Shown here in pieces: positions 55,780 to 64,000 of a stretch of DNA of 64,000 nt. The stretch is taken from contig JADDOH010023146.1 in NCBI GenBank assembly GCA_016648135.1, positions 29,639 to 93,638 on the forward strand, written 5' to 3'. Source of the DNA: Agrypnia vestita (taxonomy: Eukaryota; Arthropoda; Insecta; Trichoptera; Phryganeidae). The translations under genes were made by a program, and so were the position numbers. Positions within the stretch are counted from its first letter, which is position 1, and every line of letters begins with the position of its first letter. The notes beneath the pieces are model-generated. The model was not told where the DNA came from. It searched no databases and saw only the letters and a program-made list of their open reading frames with translations.

Positions 55780-56110
55780 GAAAGAAGTTATGAATGAGCG
55801 GGAGCTTGAATGAGCCACGTGCACAGGAAAGCCCACATCTGGCGGAAGAGCCCGGGACTCCGGCGGGAGCTTTTATAATTCGATTAAAAGCACAAAAACA
55901 GGTGACTGATTGGGTTAACGAACCCCGCCGCGGAGGGCTCGCTCAATGTCACGCCGCTCGGGCCGTGCTGTACTTCTGCACCTCTCCCTGCCCTCGCCTG
56001 CTGCTGTGGTTTTTGTATTAGTTTTTTGATCAACATTATTTTCGGCTGTTTAATTGGTGCGCTTATCCTGTTTATGTTCCGCGTACCCACCGACTTCCTA
56101 TAAAATACCT
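55780..56110. other. GC-rich island 8
   Basis: Contains CACGTG (55818), GAGCCCGGGACTCCGGCGGG, CCCCGCCGCGGAGGGCTCGC and CCTCGCCTGCTGCTGTGG. Frames of 68-75 codons on both strands overlap and show no domain. No transposon termini. Candidate regulatory or promoter-like block. Confidence 0.4.
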
Positions 56111-56226
56111 AATGTCTCGTATTTATGAAACGACGCCGAATAGGAGACGTGAAGTCATTTTGATTTCCCGGGTTCATTGCATTAATGTTTTTGTTTTGTA
56201 CATACATTATAACCTCTTATGCACAG

Positions 56227-56695
56227 AACTCATTCATCCAGCGAACATGCAAAGCATACAATGACCACTTCAATGACATTGATATATTTAATACCAACAT
56301 CTCAGCTCTTAAAAATCGTATTTAAACCGCTTATATTATATTACTAGTTTCTATATCTTCACCGGATTAACTGAGACCGACCATCATCATACACACACCA
56401 CAGCCAAACTCTCATCACTCTTTACACATACCCCCATATCTGTGTACAACGACACGCACACAATACATACGCACTCCACTCAGCCACAATCCCATACATC
56501 TCACTCCACTTCCCCCTCTAACTCCCACTCCTATCCCTCTATTTAATATATGTTCTCTTTATTGCTTGACTTAACATTCTATGCCGTGGATCTCTATAAT
56601 TGGTCTACGAATTACCCAATACGTTATGTATTATTATAATAAATTGTATACTGTTGAAATTCCCAAAATAAAAAAAATAATAAAAAAAAATATTT
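56227..56695 (+). mobile_element. Non-LTR LINE 3' end (family L4) with poly(A)
   Basis: A 32-codon frame tail (CKAYNDHFNDIDIFNTNISA ending LKNRI) stops at 56325. It is followed by a C/A-rich 3' UTR (CACACACCACAGCCAAAC, CCACTTCCCCCTCTAACTCC), AATAAATTGTATACTG, and an A-rich tail at 56669-56694. The structure (ORF tail, UTR, tail) is that of a 5'-truncated LINE. Clade not determined. Confidence 0.6.
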
Positions 56696-57535
56696 ATTTA
56701 TCAAAACGCAAAAATGGCAAGAAGAACTAACATTTTTGTCAAAAATGAGTTAATTAGCCGTATTAACTAAATAATGTACGCTCTTTCCATTGGAAATAAG
56801 TTCCGAACTTAAAAATAATTAGAACATGTTCAAATCATAGGGATTAACATGTTAACTACACTTTTTCATAAAAATCAAATCAGTTACTAATGGGAAGAAC
56901 ATGTTATCTTCAATAATATCATGTTCATGCCATCACTCTGAAATTAACACGCCTTTTAATTTGATTGGAATATTTATGGTTAATATAAATTTTACTCTGA
57001 TAGTACTGTCATATATTTGTTTTTATTAGAAGACTATTATAATATGTACTTATATATTATTTTTCAATAATTTTAAATGGTATATACCATGTTTTGTATT
57101 ATTAATTAACATGCCAGGTATTTTGTAATTTTGGATAATGGATGGTAAAAACAGATAGCATTTGAAGGGTTGTTTGATGTTCGTGTTTTACTAATTTTAA
57201 AAAGGTGTTATTCTATTAAAAATGAGGTCCAGAGGCGAAAAAATGATTGTTAAATACATTTTTTTAGGGAAAATTAGTATATTTTAAATTTTTTGTGCAT
57301 TATTGCGTTTTTTTTTTAAATTGTAAATACTTTTTTGATATTTTTGTGACATAAATCAATAAAAATTAATATTGAATTAGCAAAAAAACATATTTTTCAA
57401 AGGCGAAATGCAAATGTCTAATTATCTCAAAATGACTTGAATGTTAGTTAACAACTTCTTGCATGGGATCTTCAATTATCTTAATTAAGATAAATTATAT
57501 AAATGTTCTCAGGTTATCACGACTGTTATAAATAT
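56696..57535. other. AT-rich DNA, nothing recognised
   Basis: No exon or repeat end visible. Confidence 0.45.
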
Positions 57536-57655
57536 GCTGCGTGTAGTTTACATGTGACATCAGCCCTGATGATGGATTCTGCAATGGGATCCGAAACGTC
57601 GGGCAGAGAGGTCACATATACACGGCAGAATGTCCCAGAAAACTACACACAGTAA
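57536..57655. mobile_element. P-family foldback MITE, copy 6
   Basis: GTGTAGTTTACATGTGACATC, GCCCTGATGATGGATTCTGC, GGGATCCGAAACGTCGGGC and CAGAAAACTACACAC. The left arm is shortened. Confidence 0.8.
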
Positions 57656-58267
57656 ATTATAGAAGCCTCACAGAGTTGAAGCTATTTATATGTGAAAATA
57701 CACAATTCTTTATAGGTTTATGAGCTGGCTTGTATAAAAATATTGTTAAATATAATTATTATCTATTCAAATGTCAGTTACTTAATAATACTCATCAATA
57801 TCGCTACCAAGACACCACGCTATGCTAGATCGGGTTGTTTATACGCTTAGTAAAATTTAAGTTGACATTTTGTAAAGTGAAATAGTTTAATAATAATTTA
57901 AATAATTATAGCTCATACAAATGTCATTTACAATAATAGAAACCGTGAGTTAATTAATTTTGTATTTTGTATTAATGTAAAAAAATATTCTTTTGACAAC
58001 GATTTCGTATTTTTTTATCGTACATAATTAATGTAAAGCTGAAATTCAAACATAAAAAGTTCGCCATTTTTGATGGGTTTTAGATAAATTTATTACAATT
58101 GTTACAATCAAAATAAACAGAAAATTAAAAATAATTTGTGGCTGTGCGTGGGTGGGAGTGGGTGACGAAAATGTGCTTTCTAGCACATTGTTTTGTTATG
58201 GGAAGGCCGCGAATGCTTCAGATTTTTTTCAGAATGGCCCGCCGACTGTGTCGGTGAGTCTGGATAG

Positions 58268-58315
58268 TTCCAGAAAGTTCAGGAAAGTTTTCGAATGCTC
58301 CAGAAGATTTTGGAA
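58268..58315. promoter_or_regulatory. Heat shock element array 1, ten phased units
   Basis: Ten alternating TTC/GAA triplets occur every 5 nt without a register break; seven are exact and three have a single substitution (TTT, CTC, TTT). HSF trimers bind three or more such inverted units. Confidence 0.75.
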
Positions 58316-58401
58316 GGAGAAAGTCCAAGAAGGTTCTACAAGGTTACAAACTAAGTGTAGGAGTGTGGCGGTGAGACTAGAAGTTTCCAGAACTGCAAGA
58401 A

Positions 58402-58429
58402 GAACGTTCTAGAAGATTCCCGAAAGTTC
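58402..58429. promoter_or_regulatory. Heat shock element, six perfect phased units
   Basis: GAA, TTC, GAA, TTC, GAA, TTC with exactly 2 nt between triplets and no mismatch, enough for two HSF trimers. Confidence 0.85.
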
Positions 58430-58489
58430 TGTAAGGTTCAAAACTGAGCGAGTTTATCGGTGAATCTAGAAGGTTACAGAAGATTTAGA

Positions 58490-58517
58490 GAAGTTTCCAG
58501 AATGCTCTAGAAAGTTT
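58490..58517. promoter_or_regulatory. Heat shock element, six phased units
   Basis: GAA, TTC, GAA, CTC, GAA, TTT at exact 5-nt spacing; four exact, two with one substitution. Confidence 0.7.
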
Positions 58518-58660
58518 TGGATAGAGAATGTTTCAGAAAGTTCTATAAGGTTCCAATCACAGGTGCCGAAACCAACAAAAAAGAGACGTCAACGCAATTC
58601 TATGCTCACCTAATTATGGTCTCGGGCGAAGCCGGGTCAACCAGCTAGTATTGTTTAAAA

Positions 58661-59227
58661 CGTTAGATCCGTGGCGGTGGGAGACGAATTGAAACACTTA
58701 AAAGCAGTTCATACGTTTATTTATCGCCAAAGTTACTGGACATGAACTTAACTAGAGCACTATTCGGTAATTCGCATTAAGCTACAGATACACATGCTTA
58801 TTTAGTGGCATGTGAGCATGCGCAGTATCGACCTTCTCTAGGCCTTGCTTATTAGTGTCATGTGTGTACGCATATTGCTAGTAACGAGCATGCCACTAGC
58901 CATACAACCGCCGGTTGATTTATGAGCATGCCACTAAGTGGCATGCCACTTAGTGGCATGTGTATCTGTACCTTTAATTTAATTCGCTAAAACATTTCTC
59001 GAGAATATTCTACTTGTCTCTAGTATGCTGATGCACGTCATTTGTATCGCTCAGGTTCGCACTAGAAAGATCCGCAGTCTATTTCGCTATCTGTGGTTTA
59101 ATTTCTGTAGTTTCGCTTCTGTCAAAACAACTGACTTGCTGCGCACGTCCCACGCATTTATATAAAAACTTGGACTTCTGGAAGTTTTCTACCGGTCTCT
59201 AGTTAATAATAATTCCTATCCTGGACA
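58661..59227 (-). mobile_element. LTR-like unit 3, minus strand, with nested MITE
   Basis: Read on the minus strand it begins TGTCCAGGATAGGAATTATT. It then has CTTCCAGAAG (two HSE units), TATATAAA, several hundred nt, GTCCAGTAACTTTGGCGATA, AATAAACG, and ends near CGTCTCCCACCGCCACGG. The order and wording match units 1 and 2. The 58781-58973 MITE interrupts it. Lies 12 nt from the Helitron-like 3' end. Confidence 0.5.
58781..58973. mobile_element. piggyBac-type MITE flanked by TTAA
   Basis: Bounded by TTAA at 58777-58780 and 58974-58977. The ends GCTACAGATACACATGC and ACATGTGTATCTGTACCT are inverted repeats with TACAGATACACATG in common. The right part contains the palindrome GCATGCCACTTAGTGGCATG. 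Too short to code. Confidence 0.75.
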
Positions 59228-61210
59228 TAAGGTTTATTTTTAAATATAGTACATTTAAAAATATGTGAAATAGTTTTGGTGAGTATGACAATGCTTAAAA
59301 TTTAGTTAGTTAGCTGTTTCGTAAATAATTTATTTATCACAGAATTCACCGGTATGTTTTCCATTTTTTTATTTATTGACTTTCTTAGTCATTGATAAAA
59401 TTGAATTTCCAAAAATACCTTCCCAAGACTGGATAATCTGTACTCGAGTAAATAGAAAAACAAATATATGCAATAATATCGAGCTCAAAGAAAATAGAAA
59501 ATACAATAAGGATTAATTATCGTTGTGAATAATTCATTATAGAAAGCCTTATATAGAAAGCTTTCAAATATTCTGATTAGAATTATAGTGTGACTGTAAT
59601 ACTAATGTCTTCCGGGCATGCTAAGTTAACATCCATTTAGGCCACATCCTAGAGTATGGCTATATAGGAAGAACACGCATAGTATTGGAGCAAAAGTAGT
59701 TCTAAGTAATTCTAATTAATAATTAATAGCGTCCTTATACACTCAGATTACGATACGACAGTTAAAATTTTTAAAATTATTTAAAACAAAAATTAAATTT
59801 AAAAAAATATTATCATTCGAAAACAACATTTAACTGATGATGTTAAAAAAAATTATAGAAATAATAAATAAATATATATAAGATATAATTGACTACATCA
59901 AACGCTTGTTTCATCTTGAAGTGAAATTTAATATTATGTACAACACTGCTTGAATTTTAACAAGCATTTTAGTTTAGGTATAATAATTAGAATACCTTTG
60001 CTGTATTTGTAAACATTGAAAAAAGTTTTTGAAATATGATTGAAATAAATGGTGTTTTTTTAGAGGTGGAAAAATTTAAATTGAAATAAAACACTGAAAA
60101 AAAAATTTTTGATCCATGTAATTGACTTTGTTTGACAGATAATTTTATGGCATTAATATTTGAATATGATTTCGGGCATGTGGCCGCCGTGGTTGGCGCG
60201 TGCATGGCGTAATCTGGAGGTCTAATTTTCACACACTCTTCACAGTAAATTAGGCTGTATTTCGGCAATAATGCGTCGAAACTTGGCTTCCAAGTGCGCA
60301 ATTGTTTCTGGTTTATCGGCGTAGATTGCGAATTTGCATATCCTCAGATAAGGCAATCTTATTATATTTTGGAAATAAATCTAAATTATATTTATTTCAG
60401 GAAAGCGTTATTTTTATTGAATTATTTGTATTTTATTTTATTATCATTTTCCACCATATACATATTGAGTTATAATACCTATATATTTTAAACAAATTCT
60501 AATCACGTACAGCTTATTTGGATATACTGACACTGACTATATGCGTCTGCCTGTACTCTATATGAGGCGTATAAAAACAAAGGCAGCAATTAAAAAAAAT
60601 TGAATGCAATCATCGAGGATTACTAATTTAGTTATCTAATATAGCATATAAATTTATAGGAAACATGATTTTGGATGAAGTAGATACATGCAATCTTAAT
60701 TTCAATACATTCTCAATAAGTAATCCTTGGCATTAAATATATTTTTTAATTTTTGGATATTGCTACCTATGCTTTTATACCCCTTATATTATAAAATTAT
60801 GCTACAAATGCCAGTTAAAACAAAACAGCGTCATAAGCAACATAAAATGATTTATTGTATATATTCGTATTTATAATATATACCATAATATCGACAATAT
60901 GTGTATTGCCGTCACAGGCGAGAGGTTTAAGAGGCCAGATTTGGGGTGCACGGTTTTCAAACCTAGGTTAGCCAAATTCAAATAACAATAGTTTAGCTAA
61001 GGTACAAATAAATTTATTTAGAGATCATCCCGATTCTGCCATTATAAAAATATGATAATATAAATATTTAATTTTTCAATCACTCTGCTGGAAAAAAAAT
61101 TGAGTTGGGCAATTATTCACGATAGTCAACAATTGTACATGTTCTTTTTTTAAATTTGATAAGAAAAATTGGTTGATTTTGTATTATTTTCTTTATTTTG
61201 GTATATTAAA
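59228..61210. other. AT-rich DNA, nothing recognised
   Basis: Frames at 59987-60301 (minus) and 60294-60491 (plus) are low complexity without domains. At 60178-60300 the composition is more mixed (GTGGCCGCCGTGGTTGGCGC). Confidence 0.45.
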
Positions 61211-61211
61211 A

Positions 61212-61386
61212 ATGTTCTTAAGTTTTTACGGCCGTTCAGAATCTGGTTTGAGTTTTCTAGGATATTCTGCCATGTTTTCACGACCTTTCTGGCCGACGTT
61301 TAGGATTCTATTGCAGGGTTCATCGTCAGGGCTGATGTTTTGTAGAAACACGACAGAATATCAGAGAAAATGCAAACAACATTTTG
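61212..61386. mobile_element. P-family foldback MITE, copy 7
   Basis: CTTAAGTTTTTACGGCCGTT, AGAATCTGGTTTGAGTTTTC, TTTCTGGCCGACGTTTAGGA, ATCGTCAGGGCTGATG and GAATATCAGAGAAAATGCAA. Confidence 0.75.
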
Positions 61387-61614
61387 TTATTAAGTTTATA
61401 TAGTTTTTTGTTCATTATGCTGCGTTTTGAATTGCGGATATATCTCTGTTATTGATATATCCATGGGCCATCAGTTCTTGCAACTTTAAATATATTATAA
61501 TTTATAGTAAATATCTGTATATGAAGCTCTATATTTACGCTTGTTTTTTATGTTCATTAAATAGGATAATAAAATATATACTAATATTCATTAAATTTAT
61601 TTTTCGTTGATTAA

Positions 61615-61871
61615 TATCAAACATACTAATTTCGTTGTCTGTCTGTCTGTTCGAAACGTCCGTATCTCTGTTTGAATTCACGGCTAAAAAAACTATATTA
61701 CGCGGCTGGAAGTAGGGCGCGATCTCGGCCGCGCAAATGCCAGCGCGGAACGCTACCGATGTTGCCACCACTACATATCCGCGACCCATCAAAACTAAAC
61801 TATATAATATATAATAGGGCTTAGCAAAGACGCGAGGCGCGTTCCGTGATTTTTCACGGGTATACGGCTAG
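61615..61871 (+). mobile_element. Helitron-like H2, copy 4
   Basis: AACATACTAATTTCGTTGTC, a (GTCT)n tract, AATTCACGGCTAAAAAAACT, a diverged tRNA-like block (GCGCGATCTCGGCC), hairpin GTGATTTTTCAC and CTAG at 61868-61871. The 3' hairpin has a changed stem that still pairs, a compensatory difference from the other copies. Confidence 0.7.
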
Positions 61872-61889
61872 CTATTATTTATTTTCTGT

Positions 61890-62420
61890 ATTGATTATTT
61901 TTTCTCTCCTCAGAGAGTGCGTTGGGCTATCGCGCGGCGATACTCGCGATAAATGAATACTCCCGTTTTCCCGCACAATGTATGGAGTTGTTAAGTCCGC
62001 TATGCGAACAGTTGCGGACTAAGTAATGGTGTCGTTAAAATAATGATATGCAAACACCGGCGTGAATTTTCCAGTTTTCTCATTTGTGTCGAGATTTATC
62101 GGAGATGTTCTATTAACTAGGTGTCAGGTGGGCTTCAATAAAAGCCTCGCTGCACATATTTACAGGCCGCTTTGTATTTATCGAGCCGTGGCGCGCGTAA
62201 TGGCTGCCGCGACAGCCCGGGGTGCAGGTGCCTGTAAGTGTATTATGAATGATCCCGACTTACAATATAATTATAATGTAATTTTATCCGCCATTTGCGT
62301 GATTTGCATGAAAAGATTGTATCTCGCTGTAAATTATTGTAATAAATATTTATTGACAGTTTTGTATGTATTGGTAATTATCAATCAACTTGACTTCTTT
62401 GGCGGCGTTTCGTGAAGAGA
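61890..62420. other. GC-richer island 9
   Basis: GGGCTATCGCGCGGCGATAC, CATTTGTGTCGAGATTTATC, GCCGTGGCGCGCGTAATGGC and GCCGCGACAGCCCGGGGTGC within mixed DNA. The 117-codon plus frame at 62062-62415 has no recognisable domain. No transposon ends. Candidate conserved noncoding DNA. Confidence 0.4.
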
Positions 62421-62975
62421 ATCAGGTTTAAATATTTGTGATCAAATGATAGTGAATGTTTATTATGAAAGTAATTTATCGTCATTTTTATTATTATTGA
62501 AGTAACATGATTTTGCAGTGTATTATAGCTAATTGCAATAACATACGCTTAATTAATTTGATTATAGATATACGTAACATTCACACGTTCCGTGCAAGGG
62601 ATATTAATAAAATCATTTTATCATTATGTAGCTGTTGCGGGTATATTATGTTAAGAGTTTATGAGAGTTTGTATTCAGTTAATTTTAAATATCATTCGTG
62701 TTCAGACGTTTATGTATTCAACTTGGTATACAGTGAGGAATAAATGGATTAAGCCAATGGCGTGCATGAATAAAATTAGAATTTACTTGCGCGACTCTAA
62801 ATAACGATTAATCACGAAGTAGAGATCGGCGAATGGTCTAGATGGAGCCCGGTGAAGAAGTGGCCGGTATTTGGCGATAGGCGGGTGTTTCCTTGCACCG
62901 TACCCTGATTCCTGCCTGCCATTCCATGTCCAGGCCACTCATTAAAATAAATTCAATTTTAACAATTATTATTAT
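62421..62975. other. AT-rich DNA then mixed DNA, nothing recognised
   Basis: 62830-62940 is GC-richer (GATGGAGCCCGGTGAAGAAG) with no readable domain. Confidence 0.4.
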
Positions 62976-62979
62976 TAAG

Positions 62980-63042
62980 TTCTACAGGCTATAAGTGTTA
63001 TTTTAAATGTGACAGCTGTTTCAGCTTGTAAGGTCATTTAAT
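62980..63042. mobile_element. F2-family single arm
   Basis: GTGTTATTTTAAATGTGACAG, CTGTTTCAGCTTGTAAGGTCATTT matches the arms at 13.06-13.2 kb. Confidence 0.6.
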
Positions 63043-63209
63043 ACCATGTATAATCGACTTATTTATAATGTGTAAGTTACCTTTTCCCCTATGGATAATT
63101 AGATATTTTCGGTGAAGCCCTATATTAAGATTCTTTTTTCCTAGGCATTTTTTAGAAGTGCTCACTTTCGTCTACTTAATTAAATGGCCTGTAATTATTT
63201 AAAATAATC

Positions 63210-63560
63210 TTCTTCTTCTTCATTAGCTTTCGTCTCTCCACTGCTGGATAAAGGCCTCTTCCTTCCCGTTCCATCCTTCCTCATTGTTTGCTAATTGTAG
63301 CCATTTTTTTCCCCCCACAGCGGCTATATCATCGGCCCATCTCTTTTGAGGTCTTCCGATGCCTCTTTTATTCTGCCAAGGTCTACATTTCAGAACTCTG
63401 GGAGGTCATCTTGTAGCATCCTGCCTTGCAACATATCCTGCCCATTGCCATTTGCCATTTGCCCGATCCATGATATCCACTACTCTTGTTCTGCGCCTAA
63501 TTTCGTCATTTCTAATTCTATTTCTTAGGCTTACTCCAAGCATGGATTTCATAATAAAAT
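63210..63560 (-). mobile_element. RTE-type LINE 3' end (family L5)
   Basis: The minus strand reads SMLGVSLRNRIRNDEIRRRT, then GKWQWAGYVARQ, a frameshift, VLKCRPWQNKRGIGRPQKRW, ADDIAAVGGKKWLQLANN and a final QQW, the ordered C-terminal blocks of RTE-like endonuclease-reverse transcriptase ORFs. A (CTT)n run at about 63211-63222 is the GAA-type 3' tail. Truncated 5'. Confidence 0.85.
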
Positions 63561-64000
63561 AATACATGTACCGTAAAAGTAAATAAGATATCTTACGGAG
63601 TAGTGAATTTTCTTTCGATTGAAAGAAATATGATAATAATATATAATTACTAGGTACCTTTTCTAATGTTTTTACGTTGGCCGTACATTTTAAAATACGT
63701 TTTTTTTTAAAAATATTTATATTAACCCTTAATATATATACAAGAATCATTTGCCATACTGTTTCCTGTTAATATACAATGCTAAAACCATTAAGTAATC
63801 TTTTTATAGTAATATTTAGTAATTATGATTAATTAAAAATTTTTAAAGTTTTATTGTAAATGCGTATTGTTGGTAATAGAAAATCTCTAATTTGTTAACA
63901 TAATACTTTAGTTAGTAATTATTTAGATAAATTTGAAAAATTATCTTAAAAATCAGTAAAAAAATATATATTTAATAAAACGGTAATATCTAAGGTTAGG
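63561..64000. other. AT-rich DNA, nothing recognised
   Basis: Ends in GGTTAGG, a single telomere-like unit of no significance alone. Confidence 0.5.

Larger units (their letters stand above)
58100..58648 (+). mobile_element. Helitron-like element C carrying heat-shock-element arrays
   Basis: The 3' end is Helitron-type: TCGGGCGAAGCCGGGTCAACC then CTAG at 58645-58648, like the end of Helitron A (GCGAAGCCG before CTAG). The body from about 58245 is filled with phased GAA/TTC triplets. The 5' end was not located with confidence; 58100 is a guess from the change in composition. The 86-codon frame at 58152-58412 runs through the array and is a composition artefact. Confidence 0.6.

Noticed and set aside
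58152..58412. 86-codon frame rich in SRKF, ECSRRFWKE words
   Set aside because: It is translation of the phased GAA/TTC array and has no other protein-like property.

Overview
This is an AT-rich animal window with no protein-coding gene that I can support. The longest open frames are retrotransposon remnants or their antisense shadows, and no chain of exons with plausible codon use and splice sites stands out. It is most probably an intergenic or large-intron stretch of an insect genome. Reasons: abundant short non-autonomous Helitrons with the TCTATAC start and CTAG end usual in insect (notably lepidopteran) genomes, tRNA-headed SINEs, RTE-type and other non-LTR LINE 3' ends, many foldback MITEs, and a short interstitial CCTAA array (insect telomere type). 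I cannot fix the order of insect from the sequence alone.

Layout. 0-6 kb: a SINE, a decayed LINE 3' end, a TIR element at about 1.42-2.36 kb with an ORF remnant and an internally repeated terminal motif, and a 1.69-kb TIR element (3974-5663, CTA target duplication) inside an outer inverted pair. 6-20 kb: a P-family foldback, a tandem-repeat patch, a GC-rich island (8.6-9.1 kb), a solo LTR-like unit with a heat-shock-element core, two delimitable Helitrons (10.4 and 17.7 kb), LINE tails, and foldback elements. 20-33 kb: a head-to-head tRNA-SINE palindrome, a 650-bp foldback, LINE 3' ends, a nested element at 26.3-26.9 kb, a perfect 50-bp-arm hairpin at 28.0 kb, a LINE interrupted by a MITE and then tandemly duplicated (29.9-30.9 kb), and a near-perfect 318-bp palindrome at 31.7-32.0 kb. 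33-50 kb: mostly AT-rich, non-repetitive-looking DNA with SINEs, one readable reverse transcriptase fragment (42.0-43.0 kb, minus) and GC-rich islands. 50-64 kb: SINE, MITEs, two more LTR-like units, a Helitron-like unit with a dense array of heat-shock elements (58.1-58.65 kb) and an RTE LINE end at 63.2-63.6 kb.

There are no operons or gene neighbourhoods to interpret. The biology is the stratigraphy and regulatory cargo of transposable elements. The most interesting signal is perfectly phased GAA/TTC heat-shock elements carried by a Helitron-like element and by three related LTR-like units. The GC-rich islands that lack repeat hallmarks are the best candidates for host regulatory DNA.
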